From the NCBI GenBank assembly GCA_021555075.1, contig JAKGBX010000001.1, positions 372,001-436,000 of the forward strand: 64,000 nucleotides of DNA, given 5' to 3'. Shown here piece by piece: positions 15,956 through 24,830 of this stretch; within the stretch, counting starts at the first letter, position 1; each line of letters starts with the position of its first letter. The notes beneath the pieces were generated by a model, which searched no databases, had not been told where the DNA came from, and saw only the letters and a list, made by a program, of their open reading frames with translations. This stretch comes from Rhodobacteraceae bacterium LMO-JJ12. Lineage in GTDB: Bacteria > Pseudomonadota > Alphaproteobacteria > Rhodobacterales > Rhodobacteraceae. The position numbers and the translations under genes were made by a program.

Positions 15956-16746
15956 CATTTGCCCAAGCCGCAATCGCCTATAGGCAGGCAGCGCGTGATG
16001 ACCGGTTTCTTGATCGCGTTGAGGACTATTGGAAGGACACGCTTGTCCCAAAGATCACAGGCGAGGCTATCCGCCAAATGGCCCGTAAATTGTATCCTGG
16101 CGCGGCCAATGCCACTTTGAACCGTCAAGGCATAGTACCGGCGCAAGCGATCATCAACTATGCAGCGGATTTGGAATGGTGCGCACGGATCAGGGTCAAA
16201 CGGTTCAAGGTCAATGCCAAGAGAAAGATCCCTGCAACACGAGGATGGGTAGATGCTTTCGCACAGCAAGCAGTACAAGATGAGCTACACCACTTGGCTG
16301 CGTTGTGCCTGTTTATGTTTGGCACGGGAGCGCGACGTGGCGAGGCCTGTGCAATGACTTGGGGCGACGTCGAGCTGTTTCAGAAGAAGGCCGTGATAAA
16401 TCAAACCAAAATTGATGACCAACGCGTCGCGCACCTGTCTCCGCCAGTCATCGCGGCATTGGCGAACATTCCTTCGAACCGCAAACCTGACAGTCTGGTG
16501 TTTCAGTATGCCTCTGGCGAAAGCGTGGGGCAGGTCTGGAACAACGTCATTGAGAGAGCGGGCATCGAAAAGCTTTCGCCCCACTGTTGCCGCCACGGAT
16601 TTGCAACTTCGATGCTGCAGGCAGGGATAGACCCAAAGACTGTTGCGGTACGCGGCGGCTGGAAAGACGTTGGAACAGTTATGAAATTCTATGCCCACGC
16701 GATGGACGATCCGACCGTGACGGATGTGCTTTTTGGCACAAAATAG
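15781..16746 (+). CDS. int: Tyrosine recombinase / integrase of the island
   Basis: 321 residues from ATG 15781, preceded by a GGAGG ribosome site. The catalytic set is visible: R185 (TGARRGEA), H268-x2-R271 (SPHCCRHGF), GGW at 292-294 and the nucleophile Y304 (MKFYAHA). It lies 66 bp from the right core repeat, the usual place for an integrase that recombines at that repeat. A candidate arm site covers the last codons of the gene. Confidence 0.9.
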   Translation: MPLKVFKRNKLYSYRGTVAGRRLRGPTGTADKRVAERIAAEVEAKAWQSHLDGPGATLTFAQAAIAYRQAARDDRFLDRVEDYWKDTLVPKITGEAIRQMARKLYPGAANATLNRQGIVPAQAIINYAADLEWCARIRVKRFKVNAKRKIPATRGWVDAFAQQAVQDELHHLAALCLFMFGTGARRGEACAMTWGDVELFQKKAVINQTKIDDQRVAHLSPPVIAALANIPSNRKPDSLVFQYASGESVGQVWNNVIERAGIEKLSPHCCRHGFATSMLQAGIDPKTVAVRGGWKDVGTVMKFYAHAMDDPTVTDVLFGTK

Positions 16747-16753
16747 ACACAAG
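16733..16753 (+). repeat. Candidate integrase arm-type site, right
   Basis: TTGGCACAAA-ATA-GACACAAG, matching 2240-2260 at 19 of 21 positions in the same orientation. It spans the stop codon of the integrase gene, 60 bp inside the right core repeat. Confidence 0.5.
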
Positions 16754-16812
16754 CCGAAAGCGCAAAGCGATCAACTAACTGAAAATAAAAGGAAATATAA
16801 CAATGACTTGGA

Positions 16813-16838
16813 CCCTTCGTTGGGGAAGGGTGTCCCAC
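16813..16838 (+). repeat. Right attachment repeat (attR core)
   Basis: Identical 26-bp copy of 2110-2135. The DNA to its right up to the serB start is native chromosome and should contain the original upstream half of the serC leader and the serC promoter, now separated from serC by the island. Confidence 0.85.
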
Positions 16839-16946
16839 TGCGGCACTTACGGACGCGCGAGGACTTTCGCAAGTGCAGAAATGTCGGTAGAGAGCGCTGA
16901 TCGGCCGGTATCTGGCGGAAAATGTCTACAATCGGAAACTTTGCAT

Positions 16947-17822
16947 ATGTTTATCGTGACGCTTTTATCCTCTCCTGCCGCGCCATCATTGGACCCGGCG
17001 CTTGTTGCCAATCTGCGCAATGCCTGGGGTGGGGGGGATGCCAACTGGCTTTCGGTGGATGAGGCGGCGGAGTTTGGCTTGGCTGAGCGGCCTGGAAACT
17101 TCTGGGATGTGTGGGACGACGTGCAGGCCTTGGGGGTGGATATGGTGATTCAGCCCGCAGCGGGACGGAAAAAGAAAATGCTGCTGGCCGATATGGACAG
17201 CACAATGATCGAGCAGGAATGTATCGACGAGTTGGCCGATGCTGCGGGAGTGGGCGAGCGCGTGAAAGAGATCACGGCGCGGGCGATGAATGGCGAGCTG
17301 GATTTTGAGGGCGCGCTGATTGAGCGGGTGGGGCTGCTTAAAGGGTTGGACGCCGGGATCATCGGTGAAGTTCTGGCAAGCCGGATTACGTTGATGCCGG
17401 GGGCGCGCGAGTTGGTGGCAACGATGCGCGGCAACGGGGCTTATGCGGCGCTGGTGTCGGGCGGGTTTACCGCGTTTACCGCGAAGATTGCAGGTGAGTT
17501 GGGGTTTGATGAGAACCGGGCCAATACGCTGTTGATCGAGGGGGGCAAGCTTGTTGGCGATGTGGCGCGCCCGATCCTTGGGCGGGAGGCGAAAGTGCGC
17601 GCGCTGGAAGAGATCACGGCGAGGCTGGGAATTGGCGAGGCGGATGTCATGGCTGTGGGGGATGGCGCCAATGATCTCGGTATGCTCGGGCGGGCCGGTG
17701 CGGGGGTGGCGCTGCATGCCAAGCCGAGCGTGGCGGCCGAGTGCGATATCCGGGTGAATTTCGGCGATCTGAGTGCGCTATTGTTCTTGCAGGGATATGC
17801 GCGGGCGGATTTCCTGAGCTGA
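16947..17822 (+). CDS. serB: Phosphoserine phosphatase
   Basis: 291-residue HAD-superfamily enzyme that makes serine from phosphoserine. The catalytic motif is ADMDSTMIEQ (D82, D84), with SGGFTAFT as motif II and GDGANDLGML as motif III. The N-terminal domain (MFIVTLLSSPAAP onward) is the usual SerB extension. ATG 16947 was chosen because upstream frames only extend through the att repeat. It is divergent from serC in the uninterrupted locus. Confidence 0.95.
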   Translation: MFIVTLLSSPAAPSLDPALVANLRNAWGGGDANWLSVDEAAEFGLAERPGNFWDVWDDVQALGVDMVIQPAAGRKKKMLLADMDSTMIEQECIDELADAAGVGERVKEITARAMNGELDFEGALIERVGLLKGLDAGIIGEVLASRITLMPGARELVATMRGNGAYAALVSGGFTAFTAKIAGELGFDENRANTLLIEGGKLVGDVARPILGREAKVRALEEITARLGIGEADVMAVGDGANDLGMLGRAGAGVALHAKPSVAAECDIRVNFGDLSALLFLQGYARADFLS

Positions 17823-17843
17823 GCCGGGGAGATGGGCAAGGAG

Positions 17844-17886
17844 GCCCGCCGTATGGGTTCGTGTGGCGGGCGGTGGTTTTATCTTT
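17844..17886 (+). terminator. Probable serB terminator
   Basis: Stem GCCCGCC (17844-17850) / GGCGGGC (17865-17871) with a 14-base loop, followed by a T-rich tail (GGTTTTATCTTTT). Confidence 0.55.
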
Positions 17887-17920
17887 TCAGCGTTGGGTTT
17901 AGTCTTGAAGGCAGGAGCGG

Positions 17921-17995
17921 GGACCAGCCCCCACACCCAGCACCAAGTGGGGGCCAGCCCCCACACCCCCGGGATATTTCGGGCAAGATGAAGAA
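17921..17995 (+). repeat. Intergenic hairpin-plus-tail repeat, copy 1
   Basis: Two GGGG-CC-CAGCCCCC-type hairpins are followed by CCCCGGGATATTTCGGGC and AAGATGAA. The same tail occurs inverted at 27548-27600. It ends just before the ribosome site of the BKACE-type gene. Confidence 0.65.
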
Positions 17996-18010
17996 TTGGG
18001 AGAATTCGTG

Positions 18011-18844
18011 ATGGGCAAGCCTTGTATCATCTGTGTGGCGATCACCGGCAGCGTGCCGACCAAGGCGGACAATCCGGCGGTGCCGATTACCGTGGACGAG
18101 CAGGTTGAGAGCACGCAGGCTTCGTTTGAGGCGGGTGCGAGCATTGCGCATTGCCACGTGCGCAATGATGACGGCACGGTGACGTCTGACCCCGAGCGGT
18201 TTGCGCGGCTCAAGGAGGGGTTGGAGAAGCATTGCCCCGGTATGATCATTCAGTTCTCGACCGGGGGCCGGTCGGGCGCGGGGGCGGCACGGGGGGCGAT
18301 GTTGCCGCTTGGGCCGGATATGGCGAGCCTGTCTGTCGGGTCGAATAATTTTCCGACGCGGGTTTATGAGAATCCGCCCGATCTGGTCGCGTGGCTGGCC
18401 GAGGAAATGCGCACATACAATGTGAAACCGGAGATCGAGGCGTTCGATCTGAGCCATATTCATCAGGCTGTGCGGCTCAACCGTGAAGGGGTGATCGCGG
18501 GCAAGCTCTATGTGCAGTTCGTGATGGGGGTGAAGAATGCGATGCCCGCGGACCGCGATGTGTTTGATTATTACGTGCGCACGATGGAACGGCTGGCCCC
18601 CGAGGCGCAATGGTGTGCGGCCGGGATCGGGCGGCATCAGGTCGAGGTGAACGAGTGGGCGATTGCCGCCGGGGGGCATACGCGCACCGGTCTTGAGGAT
18701 AACATCCGGCTGGATCGCAACCATCTGGCGCCGTCGAACGCGGCGCTGGTGGCGCGGGCGGTCGAGATTTGCGCGCGGTATGATCGCCCTGTGGCGACGG
18801 CAGCTCAGGCGCGTGAAATCCTGGAGCTGCGGCCGATCGGCTAG
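18011..18844 (+). CDS. Beta-keto acid cleavage enzyme (BKACE, DUF849) family
   Basis: 277 residues. Family enzymes are Zn-dependent and condense a beta-keto acid with acetyl-CoA to give acetoacetate and a new CoA ester. The N-terminal ICVAITGSVPTKADNPAVP, the metal motif AHCHVRN and the later FSTGGRSG and AGIGRHQ motifs are family hallmarks. ATG 18011 follows a GGGAGAA ribosome site. The substrate cannot be read from sequence. Confidence 0.85.
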   Translation: MGKPCIICVAITGSVPTKADNPAVPITVDEQVESTQASFEAGASIAHCHVRNDDGTVTSDPERFARLKEGLEKHCPGMIIQFSTGGRSGAGAARGAMLPLGPDMASLSVGSNNFPTRVYENPPDLVAWLAEEMRTYNVKPEIEAFDLSHIHQAVRLNREGVIAGKLYVQFVMGVKNAMPADRDVFDYYVRTMERLAPEAQWCAAGIGRHQVEVNEWAIAAGGHTRTGLEDNIRLDRNHLAPSNAALVARAVEICARYDRPVATAAQAREILELRPIG

Positions 18845-18868
18845 GCGGGCGTCAAAGGCTGCGTGATT

Positions 18869-19102
18869 TTACGCAGTGTAGAGACGGTCGACGTCCTGTT
18901 GTTGCTTTTCGGGCAAGGAGCAGATGTCATTGCCTTTGAGAAGCGACGTAATCATGCGGCCCGCATTGGTGTCTCGGATGGCAAAACCATAGCCGCGCAG
19001 GCGGAATTTCCATTCGCGTTCGCTCAGCGACATGGTGCGCTCGCGCAGGACAATATCGCAGACCTTGGCGGTCATTTCGGGGTTGATCGCTTCATGTTTC
19101 AT
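18869..19102 (-). CDS. Conserved small protein of unknown function
   Basis: 77 residues starting MKHEAINPEMTAKVCDIVLRE with a polar, helix-rich composition (SLSEREWKFRLRGYGFAIRD). No motif recognised. It has its own start and stands between a convergent neighbour and a 340-bp non-coding stretch; codon use is like its neighbours. Confidence 0.55.
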   Translation of the reverse strand: MKHEAINPEMTAKVCDIVLRERTMSLSEREWKFRLRGYGFAIRDTNAGRMITSLLKGNDICSLPEKQQQDVDRLYTA

Positions 19103-19442
19103 CTTTGCTGCCTCACTGGAAACCTACTGTTGATGAATTGAGGATGATGTGGGCGGAAGGCGAGGGTTTGTCGCGATTTGGGAATAATTGCGAAGCTCGG
19201 CAGGGGGGCGGCCCGGATTATGCCGTATTTTGTCAGGCGGATGATCGCAGCAAAGTAGCCCGGCCTCTTGAGGCGGATGCCGGGCCGTTTGGCGGTGCGC
19301 ATGAGAGTGAGGCACGGCACCTGGGCGACACCGTCGGCGTGTATTTTGCGAAGGCAAGCCGGAGCGCCGGACGCCAAACAACCTTGCGCGCGAGGGGTGC
19401 TGAACTGGCACCCGCCGGGGCCGGATTGCGCGTTGTGAGGTG
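19103..19442. other. Non-coding stretch
   Basis: No convincing gene. It holds one GC-rich inverted repeat, GCCCGGC / GCCGGGC with about 15 bases between arms (near 19258-19286), without a T-run. The reading frames here have no ribosome site or recognisable product. Confidence 0.5.
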
Positions 19443-20630
19443 TTAGAGCCCGGTTTCGGCGGCGATCTGGGCGCGGGATTTGCGCTCACGCTCGGTGGCT
19501 GATTTCAACTGGCCACAAGCGGCCATGATGTCTTCGCCGCGCGGCTTGCGGACCGGCGAGGCATAGCCGGCGTTGTAGATGATATCGGAGAAGGCGCGGA
19601 TCCGGTTGTTGGACGAGCGTTTATAGGGCGCGCCGGGCCATTCATTGAACGGGATCAGATTGATCTTGGCCGGGATGCCTTCGATCAGTTTGACGAGGCG
19701 GCGGGCGTCTTCATCGGAATCGTTCACGCCATCGAGCATGACATATTCAAAGGTGATGCGCTCGGAATTGCTGACCTTGGGATAGTTGCGCAGCGCGTCG
19801 AGCAGAACGACCAGCGGCCAGCGTTTGTTGATCGGAACCAGCTTGTCGCGCACATCGTCGGTGGTGGCGTGGAAGGAAATGGCAAGCTGGCAGCCGATTT
19901 CTTCGGCCGTGCGCGCGATTTCGGGGACGACGCCCGAGGTTGACAGGGTAATGCGGCGGCGCGAGAGCGAAATGCCCTCCGGGTCCATCGCGATCTTCAT
20001 GGCGTCACGGACGTTCTCGAAGTTGTAGAGTGGCTCGCCCATGCCCATCAAAACGATGTTGGAGAGCAGGCGCGGGCGGGAATCAGAGCCTTCGCCGGGT
20101 TCGGGCCACTCATCGAGATCGTCGCGCGCGACCATGACCTGGCCGATGATTTCACCCGCCGTCAGGTTGCGCACCAGCTTTTGCGTGCCAGTGTGGCAGA
20201 AGGTGCAGGTGAGCGTGCAGCCGACCTGTGAGGAAATGCAAAGCGTGCCGCGATCCTCTTCGGGGATATAGACCACCTCGACCTCGTGACCGCCCGCGAT
20301 ACGGACGAGGTATTTGCGCGTGCCATCTTCGGAGACCTGTTTGGTGACCACTTCGGGGCGCTCGACCACGAAATGTTCGGCCAGATCGGTGCGATAGGGT
20401 TTGGCAAGGTTGGTCATCACGCTGAAGTCAGCTTCGCCCTTTTGATAGATCCACTGCCAAAGCTGACTTGCGCGCATCCTGGCCTGTTTTTCGGGTGTGC
20501 CTTTTTCGATCAGAACATCGCGCAATTGATCGCGCGTCAGGCCGACAAGGTTGATCCGGCCATCGGCACGGACAGGCCGCAGGCGCGGCAGGGTTTTCAC
20601 ATCGGGTGTGACGGGGGTTTGATCAGACAT
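19443..20630 (-). CDS. rlmN: Dual-specificity 23S rRNA (A2503)/tRNA (A37) C2-methyltransferase RlmN
   Basis: 395-residue radical SAM enzyme. The [4Fe-4S] motif is C138-x3-C142-x2-C145 ([14 protein letters not shown]). The SAM motif MGMGEPLYN and the C-terminal catalytic cysteine in IMAACGQL are visible. ATG 20630 ([10 protein letters not shown]) was chosen over longer frames that lack homologous sequence. Confidence 0.95.
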   Translation of the reverse strand: MSDQTPVTPDVKTLPRLRPVRADGRINLVGLTRDQLRDVLIEKGTPEKQARMRASQLWQWIYQKGEADFSVMTNLAKPYRTDLAEHFVVERPEVVTKQVSEDGTRKYLVRIAGGHEVEVVYIPEEDRGTLCISSQVGCTLTCTFCHTGTQKLVRNLTAGEIIGQVMVARDDLDEWPEPGEGSDSRPRLLSNIVLMGMGEPLYNFENVRDAMKIAMDPEGISLSRRRITLSTSGVVPEIARTAEEIGCQLAISFHATTDDVRDKLVPINKRWPLVVLLDALRNYPKVSNSERITFEYVMLDGVNDSDEDARRLVKLIEGIPAKINLIPFNEWPGAPYKRSSNNRIRAFSDIIYNAGYASPVRKPRGEDIMAACGQLKSATERERKSRAQIAAETGL

Positions 20631-20833
20631 TGCGCGGTTCCTGAGGTCTAATGCGCCTATATAGGAGATTCGCGAGGTTTTGCAAAAAGTCCCTTTGCAG
20701 AATTGGCGTGGCCGTGCCGAGCGGGAAACACAAAAACTTTGATGATTTCGGGAACCTTTCCGCGCGCGCAGCATCCAATGGGTCAGACATGCAGAGAAAA
20801 GCGTGTCGTGAACCTGTTGAAAAGGAACATCTG

Positions 20834-21259
20834 ATGACTCGATTTTTTGCCACCATCGCTGCGCTGGGCTGCTTTGGCGCGACGGAAGTTTATGCCCACG
20901 GGCCTGTCGATGCCGTTGCGGTCAATCCGCCCGAGGCGCCATATCAGAGGGTGGGCGATCTGGTTCCGTTGCCCGCGTTTATCCCGGGATTGGGCGAGCT
21001 TTTTGTTGATCCTGCCACTCTGCCCGCCGGGCCGTTCGTGGCCTATGATCACGATGGCAAGGTGGTCAGCACGATTTACATGATCCCGATTGCCGATATG
21101 AACCCGGACAAGAGCTTTGACAATCTCGCGGTGCCGGGTGGCACGGTGGATCATGTCGATATCTATTACAACGCAGGTCATCCCGGTGTGGATGTGCCGC
21201 ATGCGCATATCGTGCTTTGGCATGTTTCGCCCGGCGATGAAGCACGCGTGGCCGAGTGA
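20834..21259 (+). CDS. Secreted histidine-rich protein, TTHB210-like (DUF5602) candidate
   Basis: 141 residues with a signal peptide ([20 protein letters not shown]). The mature part is compact, with a C-terminal histidine cluster ([20 protein letters not shown] then VLWH) suited to metal binding. The layout recalls the TTHB210-like family, whose Thermus member is made under a sigma-E/anti-sigma-E system. That fits the ECF sigma gene two positions downstream. Family call is from memory of the pattern, not a search. An AAAGGA ribosome site precedes the ATG. Confidence 0.6.
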   Translation: MTRFFATIAALGCFGATEVYAHGPVDAVAVNPPEAPYQRVGDLVPLPAFIPGLGELFVDPATLPAGPFVAYDHDGKVVSTIYMIPIADMNPDKSFDNLAVPGGTVDHVDIYYNAGHPGVDVPHAHIVLWHVSPGDEARVAE

Positions 21260-21260
21260 C

Positions 21261-21791
21261 ATGCGACGCCGGAAATTTCTGATGGGGAGCGGTGGCTTGG
21301 CCACCGCCTTCTCGCTCGCACCCGGGCTGGCCTTTGGCGGTGCGGATGTCGAGATCACGATGTCGGGGCGCAAGGACGGCTCTAAGGTCTGGTTCGATCC
21401 CGTTGGCATTTTGGTTGAACCGGGGCAGACGATCCGCTGGACCAATAAGGACAAGGGCAATGCACATACCGCGACGGCCTATCACCCCGATAATTTTGAC
21501 CGGCCACGTCGAATTCCCGCGGGCGGCGCAGCGTTTGACAGCGACTTCCTGATGCCGGGTGAAAGCTATGAAGTGACGCTGACCCAAGCGGGGGTCTATG
21601 ACTATTATTGTTTGCCGCACGAGATGGCGGGCATGGTCGGGCGCATCGTTGTCGCTGCGCCGGGTCAGACCGGGTTTCTGGCCGGATTTCAGGGATATGA
21701 CGCCGGAGATCTGCCGCGGGCCGCGCGAGACGCATTTCCGAACATTGCGGGGATTCTTGCGCATGGTAAGCTGCGATATGAGGAGGGCTGA
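21261..21791 (+). CDS. Tat-exported cupredoxin (plastocyanin/azurin-like)
   Basis: 176 residues. A twin-arginine signal (MRRRKFLMGSGGLATAF) precedes a single type 1 copper domain. Copper ligands are His69 or His75 (NAHTATAYH) and C117-x2-H120-x4-M125 (CLPHEMAGM). It is one base downstream of the secreted protein gene and one base upstream of the sigma factor, so the three are co-transcribed. Electron transfer or copper handling in the periplasm is likely. Confidence 0.82.
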   Translation: MRRRKFLMGSGGLATAFSLAPGLAFGGADVEITMSGRKDGSKVWFDPVGILVEPGQTIRWTNKDKGNAHTATAYHPDNFDRPRRIPAGGAAFDSDFLMPGESYEVTLTQAGVYDYYCLPHEMAGMVGRIVVAAPGQTGFLAGFQGYDAGDLPRAARDAFPNIAGILAHGKLRYEEG

Positions 21792-21792
21792 G

Positions 21793-22500
21793 ATGAAAGC
21801 GAAGCTGTCTGTGGTTCCGGTTTCCTATGAGGAGATGGCGGAAAAGGAGTTGATCGCGCATGCGCGTGCCAGGGAGGAAGGGGCCGTTCGCGAGTTGATC
21901 GCGCGCTGTAACCAGCAGCTGTTTCGCGTGGCGCGCGGTATTCTCGGCAATGACACCGATGCGGAAGATGCCGTGCAAGCGGCTTATGTCGCCGGGTTTA
22001 CGCGGATCGATAGTTTTCGCGGCGAGTCCGGATTTGTCACATGGATGACCCGCATCACGATGAACGAAGCTTTTGCCAGCCTGCGTCAAAAGCGACGTGT
22101 CGTGAGCCTTGCCGAGTATCGTGATGGCAATGAGCACGTCGCAGAAGGAGAGCCGACAGTTATGATGACGCCACCTCCGAGCAGCCCCGAGGCCGAATTG
22201 GGACGAAGCGAAGTGCGTGACTTTCTCGAACGCGCCGTGGATTCATTACCCGAGCCATTCCGGCTCGCTTATGTGTTGCGCGACGTGCAGGAGATGAGCA
22301 CGGGCGAGGTTGCGGATATTCTTGGCATCAATCCGATTACCGTCAAGACGCGGCTGTTTCGCGCGCGGCGCCTGCTGCGGGCAGAATTCGCGCGAAGTTT
22401 TTCACAGGAGTTCTCGGGGATCTTTCCGTTTGACGGTGCGCGATGTGTCGGGATGGCAGATCGCGTGGTCAGTGTCTTGCGCGAACGGCGCCCGCGCTGA
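21793..22500 (+). CDS. ECF-type RNA polymerase sigma factor
   Basis: 235 residues. Region 2 is visible (DTDAEDAVQAAYVAGF and FVTWMTRITMNEAF) and region 4 is SLPEPFRLAYVLRDVQEMSTGEVADIL-like with the HTH INPITVKTRLFRARRLLR. The C-terminal tail of about 40 residues beyond region 4 contains one Cys. No anti-sigma gene is adjacent. It is third in the operon with the two exported proteins and may control it. Confidence 0.85.
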   Translation: MKAKLSVVPVSYEEMAEKELIAHARAREEGAVRELIARCNQQLFRVARGILGNDTDAEDAVQAAYVAGFTRIDSFRGESGFVTWMTRITMNEAFASLRQKRRVVSLAEYRDGNEHVAEGEPTVMMTPPPSSPEAELGRSEVRDFLERAVDSLPEPFRLAYVLRDVQEMSTGEVADILGINPITVKTRLFRARRLLRAEFARSFSQEFSGIFPFDGARCVGMADRVVSVLRERRPR

Positions 22501-22530
22501 GCGGGCTACCGTGGGGTTCAGGCTGCGAGG

Positions 22531-23058
22531 TTACTTGCAGCGTTTCTCGGCGTCTTCCACCGCGGCGGTGAAGCCCGACAGTGAGAAGGTGTCCTTGGTG
22601 GTGGTGCCACGCCCCGAACGCCCGGTCAGAACTGCTTCTGCGCCGCGTTTCATCGCGGTGAGGATCTTGGTGTCGTCAGAGGGCGAGGCGGGCCAGGCCC
22701 ATTCGCCTTCGGTGAACAGCTCAAAACTGTTACCATCAACCGTGATGTTCACTGTTGATCCGGATGCAAAGGGATAGCCACCAGTAAAGGTGATCTGACC
22801 CGCAACACCGGCATCAGGGCGAAAGAACGCCATCAGCAGAATATCCGAACGTTTCACGGCAACGACGCGACCGCCCTTGGTGTTGACCGTTTCCTTGGGT
22901 GAGGACACAGCCCAGCATTCGCGGGGGCTTTTGTCTTCGAATACTGACCAGTCGGTCTTGGCGGCGACCTGATTGGTGCTTGTTTCTTGTGCAGATATAG
23001 GAAACGCAGCCAGCGCCGCGAGGGCCCCAGCCAATACGAGCGCGTGACGTGATACCAT
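22531..23058 (-). CDS. IalB-family (invasion-associated locus B) periplasmic protein
   Basis: 175 residues from ATG 23058 with a signal peptide ending AAFPISAQE. The conserved C-terminal half (GASVLTGRSGRGTTTKDTFSL-like segment, then TAAVEDAEKRCK) and a lone Cys in PRECWAVSS match the alphaproteobacterial IalB family. In free-living roseobacters it is a general secreted protein of unknown role. Confidence 0.75.
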   Translation of the reverse strand: MVSRHALVLAGALAALAAFPISAQETSTNQVAAKTDWSVFEDKSPRECWAVSSPKETVNTKGGRVVAVKRSDILLMAFFRPDAGVAGQITFTGGYPFASGSTVNITVDGNSFELFTEGEWAWPASPSDDTKILTAMKRGAEAVLTGRSGRGTTTKDTFSLSGFTAAVEDAEKRCK

Positions 23059-23237
23059 TCTACAGCCTCCAGCTGTCATCTTGCCTCAATCCTTGACCCG
23101 ACTCCGCGGGCTTTCGCCACCCTTATGTATAGGTGGGGTCGAAATTACCATCTAACATTGCAACAATAGCCCGAACAGCGCCATTGGCGAAAGAGCAATT
23201 GGCGGATTTTCGCGGAAACTTGAAGAGGACGGATGGG

Positions 23238-24230
23238 ATGGCAGGACCGGTAGAGATGGCGCAGGTGTGGCGCGGTGATTTTCTGGAGTGTGTTCATATG
23301 GGACATGCGGTGGTGTGCGACGCGTCCGGGGCGGTGGTGAAGGCCTGGGGCGATCCCGATCTGGTGGTGCTGCCGCGCTCGTCCTCAAAGATGATTCAGG
23401 CGTTGCCGCTGGTGGAAAGCGGGGCGGCGGATGCGGCGGATCTGGGCTCTGAACACCTGGCGCTGGCCTGTGCATCGCACAACGGGGCGACGATTCATGT
23501 CGAGCGGGTCAAGGCGTGGCTGGCTGCGCGCGGGCTGGGTGATGATGACTTGCGCTGTGGCGGGCATATTCCGAATGACCCCGAACAGGCCAAATGCATC
23601 ATCTGCGGCACAGGCAAGCCGGATCAGGTGCACAACAACTGTTCGGGCAAACATGCGGGTTTCCTGACGCTGGGGCAGCATCTTGGCGCCGGTCCTGACT
23701 ATGTGGCGCCGGATCATCCGGTGCAAAAGGCGGTGCTGGACGCGTTCGAATCTGTCACCGGCGAAACCAGCCCCGGCTTTGGCATCGACGGGTGCTCGGC
23801 GCCGAATTTCGCCTGCTCGCTGGCCGGTATGGCGCGGGCGATGGCGTGGTTTGCGCGCGCAGGCGAAGGCAACCTGCGCGAGCGCGCAGCACAGCGCTTG
23901 CGTCAGGCCATGATGGCCCACCCGGCGCTGGTCGCGGGTGAGGGGCGGGCCTGCACCGAATTGATGCGCGCCACCGAAGGGCGCGTGGCGCTCAAGACCG
24001 GGGCCGAGGGCTACTTCATCGCGATCCTGCCGGAACAGGGATTGGGTGTTGCGCTTAAAATGATGGATGGCCAGACGCGCGGCGCCGAAAGCGCGATTGC
24101 CTCGATCCTGATCGAACTTGGCGCGCTCGACCCGGTGCATCCCATGGCGCAGAGGTTCCGCAATGCGGTGATATCCAACTGTCGTGGCATCGCGGCGGCC
24201 GAGGTGCGTCCGGGGGGTGCCTTTGCCTGA
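23238..24230 (+). CDS. L-asparaginase II family protein
   Basis: 330 residues from ATG 23238 (MAGPVEMAQVWRGDFLECVH). Family motifs are LPRSSSKMIQALPLVESGAA, LACASHNG and CSGKHAGFL, with DGCSAPNF later. It hydrolyses asparagine to aspartate and ammonia; it belongs to the bacterial/rhizobial (thermolabile) asparaginase II group (PF06089), not the E. coli AnsB type. A GAGGACGG ribosome-like stretch precedes the start. Confidence 0.85.
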   Translation: MAGPVEMAQVWRGDFLECVHMGHAVVCDASGAVVKAWGDPDLVVLPRSSSKMIQALPLVESGAADAADLGSEHLALACASHNGATIHVERVKAWLAARGLGDDDLRCGGHIPNDPEQAKCIICGTGKPDQVHNNCSGKHAGFLTLGQHLGAGPDYVAPDHPVQKAVLDAFESVTGETSPGFGIDGCSAPNFACSLAGMARAMAWFARAGEGNLRERAAQRLRQAMMAHPALVAGEGRACTELMRATEGRVALKTGAEGYFIAILPEQGLGVALKMMDGQTRGAESAIASILIELGALDPVHPMAQRFRNAVISNCRGIAAAEVRPGGAFA

Positions 24231-24249
24231 GACGGCGCAACCGCAACCG

Positions 24250-24564
24250 CTACATCTCTATCGCTTCGGCCACTTCCACAGTTCCGCCGCCGCCTTCAAG
24301 TATCGGACAACCCTTGGCGATCTTGCAGGCTGCGTCGATATCGGCGGCCCTGACTAGGGTGTAACCTGAGACCGGGTTTGCCCCTCCGTTGTCTTCTACA
24401 CCGTTGGCGGTCACGGTTTTGGACATGCCTGCCGGGGCGCCGCCATCGATCAGGTCATCGCCGATTCCCTGCATCCAGGCGGTCCAGGCCGCCATGGCCT
24501 TTTCGCCTTCTTCCGGTGTCTCGGGGCGCCCGCCGCCGTGAAATATGAACATGAAATTAGGCAT
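24250..24564 (-). CDS. YCII-related (DGPF-like) domain protein
   Basis: 104 residues, MPNFMFIFHGGGRPETPEEG, with the later PVSGYTLVRAADIDAACKIAKGCP stretch. The family is a ferredoxin-like alpha-beta fold often near ECF sigma factors; the catalytic role is not established. It is convergent with the asparaginase gene (19 bp). Confidence 0.75.
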   Translation of the reverse strand: MPNFMFIFHGGGRPETPEEGEKAMAAWTAWMQGIGDDLIDGGAPAGMSKTVTANGVEDNGGANPVSGYTLVRAADIDAACKIAKGCPILEGGGGTVEVAEAIEM

Positions 24565-24830
24565 TCAATTACTCCCTTTGTGAAATCTATCGATCGAGTA
24601 GGCCGTGCCGGAGCTTGGCGCGAATTCGTTGACCCTGCCGACAGGCGATCTGCCCTGCCGCATCAGTATTGGCACCAGAAGTCAGGCGCGAAGCCGTAGC
24701 CCAGGAGGCAAACGGCTTGTGCCGCACGGGCACAGGCCATCGTCGCGCATTTCAACGTCTAATGCACATGAAAAATATACGTTAAGGCGAAACGCCGCCC
24801 ACAAGATCAATGTCGCCAGCCAGAACGCCC

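Larger units (their letters stand above)
2110..16838. mobile_element. Mobilizable genomic island with mercury resistance, inserted in the serC leader
   Basis: A perfect 26-bp direct repeat (2110-2135 and 16813-16838) brackets a 14.7-kb block. The block carries a tyrosine recombinase next to its right end, two small HTH/excisionase-like genes, a mobC-relaxase module, a toxin-antitoxin pair and resistance genes. None of these relates to the flanking serine genes. Removing the block would rejoin serC with the serB-side DNA across a single repeat copy. No conjugation (type IV secretion) genes are present, so it is probably mobilized by a helper rather than self-transmissible. Confidence 0.85.

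Noticed and set aside
16803-16946. Upstream extension of serB through the right att repeat
   Set aside because: The extra 48 codons are att and leader DNA; the ATG at 16947 matches the usual SerB N-terminus.
24565-24830. Small plus-strand frame between the YCII-like and LOG genes
   Set aside because: Arg/Ser-rich composition and no ribosome site indicate a chance open frame.
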